A stretch of DNA of 64,000 nt from CALIZF01 sp046292445 (GCA_046292445.1 JBKBQT010000014.1:9869-73868); one strand, 5' to 3'; shown: positions 7,701 through 16,749, counted from the stretch's first letter. The notes: a model not told the origin generated them from the letters alone. Numbers and translations are program-made.

Positions 7701-9716
7701 TCAGATCGCCGCTGCCAGCCGCGCCCCCTGGTCGATCGCCCGCTTGGCGTCGAGCTCGGCCGCCACATCGGCCCCGCCGATCACGTCATGCGCGATCCCC
7801 GCCGCGGCCAGCGCATCGGCCAACCCCCGCGCCGGCTCCTGCCCGGCACAGAGCACGACCGTATCGGCCGGGATCACCGCCGCCCCCTCGCGCGTGGTGA
7901 CATGCAGGCCGTCCGCCGCGATCCGCTCGTAGGTCACGCCGCCGCGCATCTCGACCTGCTTCATCGCAAGGCTCGCGCGGTGGATCCACCCGGTCGTCTT
8001 GCCCAGCCCCTTGCCCGGCCGCTCCGCCTTGCGCTGGAGAAGCACGACCGAGCGGGCCGGCGGCGCGGGCTGCGGCCCCGCCGCCGCCAGCCCGCCCGGC
8101 ACCTCCGCCGGATCGCCCACGCCCCATTCCCGGGCCCAGAGCGCAAAATCCTCGGTCGGGCTGACGCCGTGATGGACGAGGAACTCGGCCACGTCGAAAC
8201 CGATCCCGCCCGCCCCTACGACCGCCACCCGCGCCCCCACGGGCGCGCCCATCAACACCTCGTCATAGCGCAGCACCCGCGCCCCCGGATCGGCCGGGAT
8301 GCCGGGGTCGCGGGGCGTCACCCCCGTCGCCACAACCACCCGGTCGAAGCCGCGCAGATCCTCGACCCCTGGCGCCGCGCCCAGCCGCAGATCGATCCCC
8401 GCCGCCGCGATCTGCCCCTCGAACCAGGCGACGAGGCCGTGAAACTCCTCCTTGCCCGGCACCCGGCGCGCGAGGTTGAGCTGCCCGCCGACCGCGCCGC
8501 CCTTCTCGAACAGCACAACGGCATGCCCGCGCCAGGCCGCCACCAGCGCCGCCATCATCCCCGCTGCCCCTGCCCCGACAACCGCCACCCGCCTCGGCTC
8601 GGCCGCCGGATCATAGCGCAGCTCCTCCTCGTGGCAGGCCCGCGGGTTCACGAGGCAACTCGTGAGCTTGCCCGAAAACGTATGGTCGAGGCACGCCTGG
8701 TTGCAGGCGATGCAGGGCGCGATGTCGCGCGCCCGGCCCGCCGCTGCCTTGGCGACGAAATCGGCATCGGCAAGGAAAGGGCGCGCCATGCTCACCATAT
8801 CCGCCGCACCCTCGGCCAGCACCGCCTCGGCCACCTCGGGCGTATTGATCCGGTTCGAGGTGATGACCGGGATCGACACCTCGGGCCGCAGCCGCGCGGT
8901 CAGCCAGGCGAAGGCCCGGCGCGGCACGCTGGTGGCAATCGTCGGCACCCGCGCCTCGTGCCAGCCGATGCCGGTGTTGAGGATGCTCGCCCCCGCCGCC
9001 TCGATCGCCTTCGCCAGCAGCACCACCTCGGGCCAGGTCGAGCCGTCCGGGATCAGGTCGATCAGCGAGATGCGGTAGATCACGATGAAATCGTGCCCCA
9101 CCGCCGCCCGCACCCGCCGCACCACCTCGACCGGCAACCGCATGCGGCCGGCATAATCCCCGCCCCAGCCGTCGGTGCGCCGGTTGACATGCCGCACAAG
9201 GAACTGGTTGAGGAAATAGCCCTCCGATCCCATCACCTCGACGCCGTCATAGCCCGCCTCGCGGGCCCGCGCGGCAGCCTTTGCCATATCGGCGATCTGC
9301 TTCTCGATCCCCGCCTCGTCGAGCTCCCGCGGCACGAAGGGACTGATGGGCGACTTGACGGCCGAGGCGCTGACGCAGTCCTTGCCATAGGCATAGCGCC
9401 CGGCATGCAGGATCTGCATCGCAATCCGCCCGCCCTGCGCATGCACCGCATCGGTGACGCGGCGGTGGTTCGCGATATCGGCGGCGGTGAACAGCCCCGC
9501 CGCCCCCGGAAACACCCCGCCCTCGCGGTTCGGCGCCATCCCCCCGGTCACGATCAGCCCGACCCCGCCGGCCGCCCGCGCGGCATAGAAGGCCGCCACG
9601 CGGCCCCAGTCACCGGTCTCCTCGAGGCCCGTGTGCATCGAGCCCATCAGGACCCGGTTGGGCAGGACGACATGCCCCAGATCGAGCGGCGACAGCAGAT
9701 GCGGATACGGGCTCAC
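7701..9716 (-). CDS. fadH: 2,4-dienoyl-CoA reductase (NADPH), FadH-type
   Basis: The 671-residue flavoprotein would reduce 2,4-dienoyl-CoA esters during beta-oxidation of unsaturated fatty acids. Residues 1 to about 330 form an Old-Yellow-Enzyme TIM barrel binding FMN (SPLDLGHVVLPNRVLMGSMHTGLEE; HAGRYAY near 104-110). The 4Fe-4S cysteines are C335, C338, C342 and C354. A C-terminal FAD/NADPH domain has dinucleotide folds beginning AVVGAGAAGMMAAL and AVVGAGGIGFDVAEF. Length matches FadH (about 670). The open frame extends to 9986, but a GTG at 9716 has GGGGGAGGA just upstream and gives the canonical N-terminus. Other members of this family act on other enones. Confidence 0.9.
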   Translation of the reverse strand: MSPYPHLLSPLDLGHVVLPNRVLMGSMHTGLEETGDWGRVAAFYAARAAGGVGLIVTGGMAPNREGGVFPGAAGLFTAADIANHRRVTDAVHAQGGRIAMQILHAGRYAYGKDCVSASAVKSPISPFVPRELDEAGIEKQIADMAKAAARAREAGYDGVEVMGSEGYFLNQFLVRHVNRRTDGWGGDYAGRMRLPVEVVRRVRAAVGHDFIVIYRISLIDLIPDGSTWPEVVLLAKAIEAAGASILNTGIGWHEARVPTIATSVPRRAFAWLTARLRPEVSIPVITSNRINTPEVAEAVLAEGAADMVSMARPFLADADFVAKAAAGRARDIAPCIACNQACLDHTFSGKLTSCLVNPRACHEEELRYDPAAEPRRVAVVGAGAAGMMAALVAAWRGHAVVLFEKGGAVGGQLNLARRVPGKEEFHGLVAWFEGQIAAAGIDLRLGAAPGVEDLRGFDRVVVATGVTPRDPGIPADPGARVLRYDEVLMGAPVGARVAVVGAGGIGFDVAEFLVHHGVSPTEDFALWAREWGVGDPAEVPGGLAAAGPQPAPPARSVVLLQRKAERPGKGLGKTTGWIHRASLAMKQVEMRGGVTYERIAADGLHVTTREGAAVIPADTVVLCAGQEPARGLADALAAAGIAHDVIGGADVAAELDAKRAIDQGARLAAAI

Positions 9717-9897
9717 GGCGGTCCTCCCCCAGACGCTCACCAAGACGACGCGCCAAACCTGCGGCGCCCGCGTGCCCTTGTCACCCCCCAAACCGGCGCC
9801 GACCCCGGGGCGCGCCCGCCCGTGCCGCCACGTCACGCGGATACCGGCCGAGCAGCCCCGCGCTTTGCCCGACCGTGGCGAGGGCTGGCGGGTTCGG

Positions 9898-9932
9898 GAG
9901 CCTCCGGCGGGGATATTTGGGCCAGCCTGAAG
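9898..9932 (+). repeat. extragenic repeat, left arm of inverted pair
   Basis: The element carries CCTCCGGCGGGGATATTT followed by GGGCCAGCCTGAAG. It matches the reverse complement of 9994-10026 almost completely and shares its AAATATCC-containing core with the element at 16699. Confidence 0.75.
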
Positions 9933-9993
9933 GGCGCAGTCGCGCGCGAGACCCTGCGGGCGACCGCCGGCCACCGCCCCGCGCATCCGCCTG

Positions 9994-10026
9994 CTTCAGG
10001 CTGGCCCAAATATCCCCGCCAGAGGC
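9994..10026 (-). repeat. extragenic repeat, right arm of inverted pair
   Basis: On the plus strand this reads CTTCAGGCTGGCCC, then AAATATCCCCGCC and AGAGGC. It is the inverted partner of 9898-9932, and its first 22 bases recur at 16699. Confidence 0.75.
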
Positions 10027-10067
10027 GCACATCGCCGCCCCGCGATCTCGCCGGTGCAGCGCGCGGC

Positions 10068-10460
10068 CTACCCCGGCCCCGCCGTCTCGACGCAATGGCG
10101 CCGGAATGCCCGCTTGAGCAGGTCGAGTTCGGCCCGAAGCAGTTCCACCTCGGCCCTCAGGTCGGCCTCGAGCGCGGATCCCGCCACGACAGCGACATGG
10201 CCGAGCACCTCGCCCTCGCCGGCATGCACCACCAGCGTCTGCATCCCGTCCGCGACCGCCTCGGCCGGGATCGGCACGCGCAGCGCGTAGGCGCCCGCGA
10301 CATCGGTCAGCGGCGACAGCGACACGCCGGCGACTGGGCGCCCGTCATGTTCGACCGTCACCGATGGCGGCGCATCGCCCGCCCCGCTCAGCACCGCCTC
10401 CCAGACGCCCGCGCGCACGCGCGTCGCGGTCAGCCGCAGCCCAGGGGCCGGCGCGGTCAC
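10068..10460 (-). CDS. hypothetical protein with C-terminal coiled coil
   Basis: The 130-residue protein starts at a GTG (10458-10460) that overlaps the stop of the DUF6478 gene by four bases, so the two are translationally coupled. The first 90 residues look like a beta-rich domain (WEAVLSGAG, SVTVEHDGRPVAGVSLSPL). Residues about 98-122 (LEADLRAEVELLRAELDLLKRAF) form a heptad-type coiled coil. There is no signal peptide. I do not recognise a named family. A longer open frame upstream to 10991 is a shadow of the neighbour. Confidence 0.7.
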   Translation of the reverse strand: MTAPAPGLRLTATRVRAGVWEAVLSGAGDAPPSVTVEHDGRPVAGVSLSPLTDVAGAYALRVPIPAEAVADGMQTLVVHAGEGEVLGHVAVVAGSALEADLRAEVELLRAELDLLKRAFRRHCVETAGPG

Positions 10461-11209
10461 AGTTCGGCCCTCGGGCGGCGCACCAGCGTGATGTCGCGCA
10501 GGATGATCTGGTTCATCTCCGGCCCCTCGAAGATCAGGTCGATCCACGCCTTGTCCACCCGTTTCTCGTTGATGCGCGTATAGGCGAGGTCGAATTCGAC
10601 CGCCGCTTCCTGCTGGCCCGGCGGCAGTTCCTGCACGACCTGCTCGACGTTGGGCCCGTGCTTGACGTTGAGCCGGGCGAAGATTTCCAGCGGCTTCTCG
10701 GTCTCGACGATCGTCTCGAGCCGGATGACGTGGCGCAGCCTGAGGCCGGTGATCGCTGCCGCCGGCAGATCGACGACCAGCGACAGGAAGGATCCGTCGA
10801 AGCGGAACACGTCGAGCCGCAGGCCATAGGGGGCAAGGTCGCGCGGGCGGCTGTTGCGGATCTGGCGCGCGGTGATCTCGCTCACCCGGCAGTCGTGAAA
10901 GATCGTGGCACCGGCGCCGAGTTCGGTGCGCGTCTCGACCGCCGCGTGACCCGGCACCGGGATCGGCCCTGTCCACAGGTCGGGCCGCCACACCCAGTCG
11001 GCCCCGGCCGGGCGGCGGATCGACGGCGCGCCGACCAGCGGCAGCGCGAGCCGCCCCTCGGCCGCGTGCAGCACCCTGTCGAGATGCCGGCGCAGGGCGC
11101 GGGCCTGCCCCCGCACCGTCTTGAGCCGTTCGAGGTCGAGGGCCGCCGCGGCATCGGCCAGTCGTTGCCAGCGCGCAAGTGCGCGGCGCTGGACCAGCCG
11201 GTCCAGCAT
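10457..11209 (-). CDS. DUF6478-type conserved protein
   Basis: The 250-residue protein starts at MLDRLVQRRAL, preceded by AGAGGGA at good spacing; the frame extends further but without a site. It begins with a helical segment (about 1-60), then a region rich in beta-strand (GATIFHDCRVSEITARQIRN, then LDVFRFDGSFLSLVVDLP). It ends with a conserved-looking MNQIILRDITLVRRPRAEL. It resembles uncharacterised Rhodobacterales proteins annotated as DUF6478, where such pairs are common. Function is unknown. No signal peptide or membrane segments are seen. Confidence 0.75.
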   Translation of the reverse strand: MLDRLVQRRALARWQRLADAAAALDLERLKTVRGQARALRRHLDRVLHAAEGRLALPLVGAPSIRRPAGADWVWRPDLWTGPIPVPGHAAVETRTELGAGATIFHDCRVSEITARQIRNSRPRDLAPYGLRLDVFRFDGSFLSLVVDLPAAAITGLRLRHVIRLETIVETEKPLEIFARLNVKHGPNVEQVVQELPPGQQEAAVEFDLAYTRINEKRVDKAWIDLIFEGPEMNQIILRDITLVRRPRAEL

Positions 11210-11397
11210 GCCGTCCCTCTGCCCGCCTCGCTGCTCGACCACGCCCCGAAAGCCTGCCCTGAGAACCCGCACCGCACCGGCGGACCGACTGCTATTGTCC
11301 CCACCCGCGCGCCAATCGGTCTAGCACGCCGGCACTGCCCCTGCAAAGAGCGGTAATCGCGCGACTTTTCAGGTTGCCGCCCGCGCGCCGGCCGGTC

Positions 11398-13131
11398 TTA
11401 CTGATCCATGTAGACATGCGTTTCGGCCCGCGCGCCCGGATGGGTGACAGCGCCCCAGCGGGCACCGCCGCACAGGCGGGCGAATTTCCAGATCGCGCCG
11501 GTCGCATAGTCGGTCGGCCGCGGCCCGGTCCATGCGGCCTTGCGCGCGGCAAGTTCGTCATCCGACAGCGCCACCGACAATTCGCCCGTCAGCGCGTTGA
11601 TCGTGATCACGTCGCCGTCGCGCAGAAGCGCGATCGGCCCGCCATGCGCCGCCTCGGGGCCGACATGGCCGACGCAGAAGCCCCGCGTCGCGCCCGAGAA
11701 CCGCCCGTCGGTGATCAGCGCGACCTTCTTGCCCGCGCCCTGCCCCGACAGCGCGGCCGTCGTCGCCAGCATCTCGCGCATCCCCGGTCCGCCCGCCGGG
11801 CCCTCGTTGCGGATCACCAGCACCTCGCCCGGCTGGTACGCCCGCGCCTTGACGGCGGCGAAGGCATCCTCCTCGCATTCGAACACGCGGGCCGGGCCGG
11901 TGAACACCTGTTCGGCCTCGGTCATGCCGGCGACCTTCACGATAGCCCCGTCGGGGCAGAGATTGCCGCGCAGGCCCACCACGCCGCCCGTCGCCGTGAT
12001 CGGCGTCGTCACCGGGTGGATGACCCGGCCGTCCGGCTCGCCCCGGATCATCTCGAGTTCCTCGCCGATGGTCCGGCCCGAGGCGGTGATGCAATCCTCG
12101 TGCAGAAGGCCCGCGCGCTTGAGTTCCTTGAGCACCACCGGCACCCCGCCGACCTCGTAGAGATCCTTGGCCACATACTGCCCGCCGGGCCGCAGGTTCA
12201 CGAAATAGGGTGTGTCGCGCATGATGTCGGCGACATCGAAGAGGTCGAAGTCGATCCCCGCCTCGTTCGCAATCGCCGGCAGGTGCAGCGCGCCGTTGGT
12301 GCTGCCCCCGGTGCAGGCGACCACGCGCGCCGCGTTTTCCAGCGCCTTGCGGGTGACGATGTCGCGGGCGCGGATGTTCTTCTCGATCAGGTGCATGACG
12401 GCGACGCCCGAGGCCTCGCAATACTGGTCGCGGCTCTCGTAGGGTGCCGGCGCGCCGGAGGAATTGAGCAGCGCAAGCCCGATCGCCTCGGACACGCAGG
12501 CCATGGTGTTGGCGGTATATTGCGCGCCGCAGGCGCCCGAGGAGGGGCAGGCGACCCGCTCCATGATGTCGAGCTCGGCCTCCGACAACTGCCCGGCCTG
12601 GTTGCGGCCCACCGCCTCGAACATGTCCTGCACGGTGATGTCCCGCCCCTCGTAGCGCCCCGGCAGGATCGAGCCGCCATAGACGAACACGCTCGGCACG
12701 TTCAGGCGCACCATCGCCATCATCATCCCCGGCAGGGACTTGTCGCAGCCCGCAAGCCCCACCAGCGCGTCATAGCAATGCCCGCGCATCGTCAGCTCCA
12801 CCGTATCGGCGATCGCATCGCGCGAGGCGAGCGAGGACCGCATCCCCTCGTGCCCCATGGCGATGCCGTCGGTCACGGTGATGGTGGTGAATTCGCGCGG
12901 GGTGCCGCCGGCCTTCTTGACCCCCGCCTTGGCCACCTGCGCCTGCCGGTTGAGCGCAATGTTGCAGGGCGCGGCCTCGTTCCAGCAGGTCGCGACGCCC
13001 ACCCATGGCTGGTGGATCTCGGCCTCGGTGATCCCCATGGCGTAGAAGTAGCTGCGATGCGGCGCGCGCGCGGGACCCTCGGTCACATGGCGGCTCGGCA
13101 GTTTCGACTTGTCGAAACGCGGGTTGGTCAT
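11398..13131 (-). CDS. ilvD: dihydroxy-acid dehydratase
   Basis: Dehydrates 2,3-dihydroxy-isovalerate and 2,3-dihydroxy-3-methylvalerate, the third common step of valine and isoleucine synthesis, using a labile Fe-S cluster. The 577-residue length fits the family. Cluster-ligand regions are present: GCDKSLPGMMMAMVR, PSSGACGAQYTANTMACV and VACTGGSTNGALHLPAIA, along with GRFSGATRGFCVGHVGPEA near the C-terminus. The ATG at 13131 follows a GGGGGAG site and a promoter-like pair at 13165-13193. It stands alone, facing away from the cidA/cidB-like genes. Confidence 0.95.
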   Translation of the reverse strand: MTNPRFDKSKLPSRHVTEGPARAPHRSYFYAMGITEAEIHQPWVGVATCWNEAAPCNIALNRQAQVAKAGVKKAGGTPREFTTITVTDGIAMGHEGMRSSLASRDAIADTVELTMRGHCYDALVGLAGCDKSLPGMMMAMVRLNVPSVFVYGGSILPGRYEGRDITVQDMFEAVGRNQAGQLSEAELDIMERVACPSSGACGAQYTANTMACVSEAIGLALLNSSGAPAPYESRDQYCEASGVAVMHLIEKNIRARDIVTRKALENAARVVACTGGSTNGALHLPAIANEAGIDFDLFDVADIMRDTPYFVNLRPGGQYVAKDLYEVGGVPVVLKELKRAGLLHEDCITASGRTIGEELEMIRGEPDGRVIHPVTTPITATGGVVGLRGNLCPDGAIVKVAGMTEAEQVFTGPARVFECEEDAFAAVKARAYQPGEVLVIRNEGPAGGPGMREMLATTAALSGQGAGKKVALITDGRFSGATRGFCVGHVGPEAAHGGPIALLRDGDVITINALTGELSVALSDDELAARKAAWTGPRPTDYATGAIWKFARLCGGARWGAVTHPGARAETHVYMDQ

Positions 13132-13164
13132 GGCGCGGCTCCCCCTCTGGCTGGCGTGCCGGAA

Positions 13165-13193
13165 GGGATACCGGGCAGGCCGTGGCGCGGCAA
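13165..13193 (-). promoter_or_regulatory. probable ilvD promoter
   Basis: On the minus strand TTGCCG (13188-13193) and TATCCC (13165-13170) are separated by 17 bases, 34 bases upstream of the ilvD ATG. No attenuator-like leader with branched-chain codons is seen. Confidence 0.5.
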
Positions 13194-13280
13194 GGCGGAA
13201 CGCACGGCGCGGCGCGGCGCGGCTTGACGGCGCGACGGTCGCGCACGACCTTCGGCGCGCAGCAACCCCCGAGGCCCGCC

Positions 13281-13634
13281 ATGATCCCCGCCCTTGCCAC
13301 CATCCTCGCCTTCCAGCTCGGCGGCGAGGCGATTTCGCGCGGGCTCGGCCTTCCGGTGCCGGGGCCGGTGATCGGGATGATCGCGCTGGTGGCGGCGATG
13401 ACGGCCGCCCCGCGGCTCGGCGCGATGCTGACGCCGGCGGCGCAGGGGATCCTCGGCAACCTCACGCTGTTCTTCGTGCCCGCCGGCGTCGGCGTGATCG
13501 CCCATGCCGGGGTGCTGCGCGATGCGGGGCCGGTGCTGGCGCTGGCGCTGGTCGTCTCCACCGTCGCCGCCATCGCCGCGGGCGCGCTGGCCTTTGCCGC
13601 CGTCGCGCGGCTGACGGGCCGCGGCGAGGGCTGA
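13281..13634 (+). CDS. CidA/LrgA-family holin-like membrane protein
   Basis: The 117-residue protein has four predicted membrane segments and the family pattern LAFQLGGEAISRGLGLPVPGPVIGM, followed by LTLFFVPAGVGVIAH. CidA/LrgA proteins act with CidB/LrgB partners in the inner membrane, affecting autolysis and overflow metabolite (for example pyruvate) transport. The start at 13281 matches the family; the upstream extension is not hydrophobic. Its partner follows three bases after the stop. Confidence 0.88.
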   Translation: MIPALATILAFQLGGEAISRGLGLPVPGPVIGMIALVAAMTAAPRLGAMLTPAAQGILGNLTLFFVPAGVGVIAHAGVLRDAGPVLALALVVSTVAAIAAGALAFAAVARLTGRGEG

Positions 13635-13637
13635 GCC

Positions 13638-14372
13638 ATGGACGACGCCAACCTCGCCCTCATCTGGAGCTATCTTGCCCGCGAGCCGCTGCTGTGGCTC
13701 ACCGCCACGCTCGCCGCCTTCTGGGCCGCCGACCGCGCCTCGGCGGCGACGGGGCGCGCGCCCTGGGCCAACCCGGTGATCGGCGCGGTGGCGCTGCTGT
13801 CGCTGGTGCTGACGGCAACCGGCACGCCCTATGCCGATTATTTCGCCGGGGCGCAGTTCGTGCATTTCATGCTCGGCCCGGCCATCGTGTCGCTGGCCGT
13901 CCCGCTGTGGCAGAACCGCGCCCGGGTGCGGTCGGCGGCGCTGCCGATGCTGGCGGCGCTCATCGCGGCGTCGCTGACCGCCATGGTCTCGGCCGTCGCC
14001 ATCGCCGCGGCCTTTGGCCTGCCGGTCGAGGTGCTGGCGGCGGTTGCGCCCAAATCGGCCACCGCGCCGGTGGCGATCGGCATCGCCGAACGCCTCGGCG
14101 GCGCGCCGACACTGGCGGCGGTGCTCGCGCTCCTGACCGGGGTGATCGGGGCGGTGGTGGCGACGCCGCTTCTCAACGCGCTCGGCATGCGCGACTGGCG
14201 GGCGCGCGGCTTTGCCGTCGGGGTGGCCGCGCATGGCATCGGCACCGCGCGGGCGTTTCAGGTCAACGACACGGCGGGCGCCTTCGCCGGTCTCGGCATG
14301 GGCCTCAACGCGATCCTGACGGCCCTTGCGGCGCCGGTCGTGCTGGCGCTGATGACGGGCGCAAGCCCCTGA
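13638..14372 (+). CDS. CidB/LrgB-family membrane protein
   Basis: The 244-residue polytopic inner-membrane protein has roughly seven hydrophobic segments. The LrgB signature is clear: FMLGPAIVSLAVPLWQNR near 80-97, then VLAAVAPKSATAPVAIGIAE and GVAAHGIGTARAFQVNDTAGAFAGL. It completes the pair with the CidA-like gene three bases upstream. The pair has no linked LysR or LytSR regulator, so its inducer is unknown. Confidence 0.92.
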   Translation: MDDANLALIWSYLAREPLLWLTATLAAFWAADRASAATGRAPWANPVIGAVALLSLVLTATGTPYADYFAGAQFVHFMLGPAIVSLAVPLWQNRARVRSAALPMLAALIAASLTAMVSAVAIAAAFGLPVEVLAAVAPKSATAPVAIGIAERLGGAPTLAAVLALLTGVIGAVVATPLLNALGMRDWRARGFAVGVAAHGIGTARAFQVNDTAGAFAGLGMGLNAILTALAAPVVLALMTGASP

Positions 14373-14432
14373 GCCGGCGCGATCCGACCGGTCCGCCGAT
14401 GCGCAGACCGCCGGCCGCGGCGCGGCCGCAGA

Positions 14433-14461
14433 TTGCAATCCCCCGCCCCGCCGCTTATCTC
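14433..14461 (+). promoter_or_regulatory. probable accD-folC promoter
   Basis: TTGCAA (14433-14438) and TATCTC (14456-14461) are separated by 17 bases, 29 bases before the accD ATG. Confidence 0.5.
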
Positions 14462-14490
14462 GCCCCCGACGCCGCCCGATGGGACCCGCG

Positions 14491-15408
14491 ATGAACTGGA
14501 TCACCGAATACGTCCGGCCAAAGATCAACTCGCTCTTCTCGCGCCGCGAGGTGCCCGAGAACCTTTGGACCAAGTGCCCCGAATGCGGCACGATGCTGTT
14601 TCACCGCGAGCTTGCCGACAACCTCAACGTCTGCACCAGCTGCGACCACCACCTGCCGATCACCCCGCGCGAGCGGTTCGGCGCGCTCTTCGACGCCGGC
14701 GTCTGGACCGAGGTGAAGGTGCCCGATCCGATCCCCGACCCGCTCCAGTTCCGCGACCAGAAGCGCTATGCCGACCGCATCAAGGCCGCGCAGAAGGATA
14801 CCGGCGCGCGCGATGCGATGCTCGTGGCCGAGGGCGAGGTGCTGCGCACGCCCATGATCGTGGCGGCGCAGGATTTCACCTTCATGGCCGGCTCGATGGG
14901 GATGTATGTCGGCAACGCCCTGATCGCGGCGGCAAGCCGCGCGGTGGAGACCAAGCGCCCGCTCGTCGTCTTCACCGCCTCGGGGGGCGCGCGCATGCAG
15001 GAAGGCATCCTGAGCCTGATGCAGATGCCGCGCAGCACCGTCGCCGTCGCGATGGTCAACGAGGCCCGGCTGCCCTACATCACCGTCCTGACGCATCCGA
15101 CCACGGGCGGCGTCACGGCGTCCTACGCGATGCTCGGCGACATCCAGATCGCCGAGCCGGGGGCGCTGATCTGCTTCGCCGGCCCGCGGGTGATCGAGCA
15201 GACCATCCGCGAGAAACTGCCCGAAGGCTTCCAGCGCGCCGAATACCTGCTCGACCACGGGATGCTCGACCGGGTGATCCACCGCCGCGCGATGCGGGAC
15301 GAGCTTGCCGCGATCGCGCGCCTCCTGATGCGCCAGCCGCCCCCGGTCAAGGGCGACCTCGCCCCGCCCGCCCCCGAGCCGGCCCCCGAGCCCGCGCCCG
15401 AACCGTGA
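14491..15408 (+). CDS. accD: acetyl-CoA carboxylase carboxyltransferase subunit beta
   Basis: AccD forms the carboxyltransferase with AccA, making malonyl-CoA for fatty acid synthesis in the cytoplasm. The 305-residue protein has an N-terminal four-cysteine zinc finger (WTKCPECGTMLFHRELADN, then CTSCDHH) and the crotonase-like core with SGGARMQEGILSLMQM and HPTTGGVTASYAMLGD. The C-terminus is a Pro-Glu-Ala tail (repeated PAPEP). The start at 14491 gives the usual MNWITEYVRPKI. It shares a four-base GTGA overlap with folC, an accD-folC order common in alphaproteobacteria. Confidence 0.96.
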   Translation: MNWITEYVRPKINSLFSRREVPENLWTKCPECGTMLFHRELADNLNVCTSCDHHLPITPRERFGALFDAGVWTEVKVPDPIPDPLQFRDQKRYADRIKAAQKDTGARDAMLVAEGEVLRTPMIVAAQDFTFMAGSMGMYVGNALIAAASRAVETKRPLVVFTASGGARMQEGILSLMQMPRSTVAVAMVNEARLPYITVLTHPTTGGVTASYAMLGDIQIAEPGALICFAGPRVIEQTIREKLPEGFQRAEYLLDHGMLDRVIHRRAMRDELAAIARLLMRQPPPVKGDLAPPAPEPAPEPAPEP

Positions 15409-16673
15409 GCGCAGCCACGACCGATGCGATCCTGCAGCGTCTGATGACGCTGCACCCCAAGGTGATCGACCTCACCCTTGGGCGCATGCACCGCCTGCTT
15501 GCCGCACTCGGCAATCCCGAGCGCCGCCTGCCGCCGGTCATCCATATCGCCGGCACCAACGGCAAGGGCTCTACCCAGGCAATGATCCGCGCCGGGCTGG
15601 AAGGGGCGGGGCAGCGCGTGCATGCCTATACCTCGCCGCATCTGGCGCGGTTCCACGAACGCATCCGGCTTGCCGGCTCGCTCATCGCCGAGGATCACCT
15701 CGCCGCGCTGCTCGACGAATGCGAGGCCGCGAACGGCGGCGCGCCGATCACCTTTTTCGAGATCACCACCGCCGCCGCCTTCGTCGCCTTCGCCCGCGTG
15801 CCCGCCGACTGGCTCCTGCTCGAGGTCGGCCTCGGCGGCCGGCTCGATGCGACCAATGTCGTGGACCGCCCCCGCCTGACCGTCATCACCCCCGTCAGCC
15901 TCGACCACCAGCAATACCTCGGCGAGACCGTGCCCGAGATCGCGGCCGAAAAGGCCGGCATCCTCAAGCCCGGCGTCCCCGGCATCATCGCCCCGCAGAC
16001 CGCCGATGCGCTTGCCGTCATCGAGGCGCGCGCCGCGGCCGTCGGCGCGCCGCTCGCCATCGCGAACCGCGATTTCCAGGCCTATACGGATCGCGGCCGC
16101 CTCGTGTTCCAGGATCTGAACGGCCTTTTAGACCTGCCCCGCCCCGTCCTGCCCGGCCCGCACCAGATCGACAACGCCGGCGCCGCCCTCGCGGCGCTGC
16201 GCGCCCTCGGCCTCGGAAATGCCGAGGCGGCGGTGACCCGCGCCGACTGGCCCGCCCGCATGCAGCGCCTGCGCCGCGGCCCGCTCGCGGCCGCCGCGCC
16301 GGAGGTGGAGCTCTGGCTCGACGGCGGCCACAACCCCGCCGGCGGCGCGGCCATCGCCGCCACGCTCGCCGCCATGCCGCCGCGCCCGACCTACCTGATC
16401 GCCGGGATGCTGAACACCAAGGACGTGACCGGTTTCATGCGCCCCCTCGCCGGCCATGCCCGCCATCTCCACGCCGTCTCGATACCGGGCGAGCGCAATA
16501 CCCTGCCCGCCGAGGCGACCGAGGCGGCGGCACGGTCCGCCGGCATCCCGGCCGGCACGGCCCCCTCGGTGGCCGAAGCCCTCGACGCCATCGCGCGCGA
16601 GGCGCCGCAGGCGCGGGTGCTGATCTGTGGCTCGCTCTACCTCGCCGGCCACATCCTGCGCGAAAACGGCTGA
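15405..16673 (+). CDS. folC: bifunctional dihydrofolate/folylpolyglutamate synthase
   Basis: The 422-residue Mur-ligase-type cytoplasmic enzyme adds glutamate to dihydropteroate and to folates. The P-loop is HIAGTNGKGSTQAMI. ITFFEITTAAAFVAF and LLLEVGLGGRLDATNVV follow, then SLDHQQYLGETVPEIAAEKAGI, all hallmark FolC blocks. The C-terminal domain has LDGGHNPAGG. It starts at a GTG overlapping the accD stop. The 3' end abuts an extragenic repeat whose hairpin may terminate it. Confidence 0.95.
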   Translation: MSAATTDAILQRLMTLHPKVIDLTLGRMHRLLAALGNPERRLPPVIHIAGTNGKGSTQAMIRAGLEGAGQRVHAYTSPHLARFHERIRLAGSLIAEDHLAALLDECEAANGGAPITFFEITTAAAFVAFARVPADWLLLEVGLGGRLDATNVVDRPRLTVITPVSLDHQQYLGETVPEIAAEKAGILKPGVPGIIAPQTADALAVIEARAAAVGAPLAIANRDFQAYTDRGRLVFQDLNGLLDLPRPVLPGPHQIDNAGAALAALRALGLGNAEAAVTRADWPARMQRLRRGPLAAAAPEVELWLDGGHNPAGGAAIAATLAAMPPRPTYLIAGMLNTKDVTGFMRPLAGHARHLHAVSIPGERNTLPAEATEAAARSAGIPAGTAPSVAEALDAIAREAPQARVLICGSLYLAGHILRENG

Positions 16674-16698
16674 CCTGCCCCCGGCGCCCCGGCCCGGA

Positions 16699-16749
16699 TT
16701 CAGGCTGGCCCAAATATCCCACGGGGGTCCGGGGGTGTGAAACCCCCGG
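16699..16749 (+). repeat. extragenic repeat with terminator-like hairpin
   Basis: TTCAGGCTGGCCC and AAATATCCC are followed by a perfect hairpin: CCGGGGGT (16729-16736), GTGAA loop, ACCCCCGG (16742-16749). It sits between the convergent folC and binding-protein genes, where it could act as a terminator for both directions. No T-run is present. Confidence 0.7.

Larger units (their letters stand above)
9717..10067. other. 351-base gene-free interval holding an inverted repeat pair
   Basis: Between the fadH start and the 3' end of the small coiled-coil gene there is no frame with coding character. The interval contains the fadH ribosome-binding region and two nearly identical extragenic repeats in opposite orientation (9898-9932 and 9994-10026). 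Transcripts reading through either strand could form a long stem with an internal loop of about 60 bases. Confidence 0.6.

Noticed and set aside
9717..9986. N-terminal extension of FadH
   Set aside because: It includes an extragenic repeat and lacks family similarity; the GTG at 9716 with GGGGGAGGA gives the standard FadH length.
7788..10583. A 931-codon plus-strand open frame
   Set aside because: Antisense to fadH and running through the inverted repeat pair; no recognisable domains.
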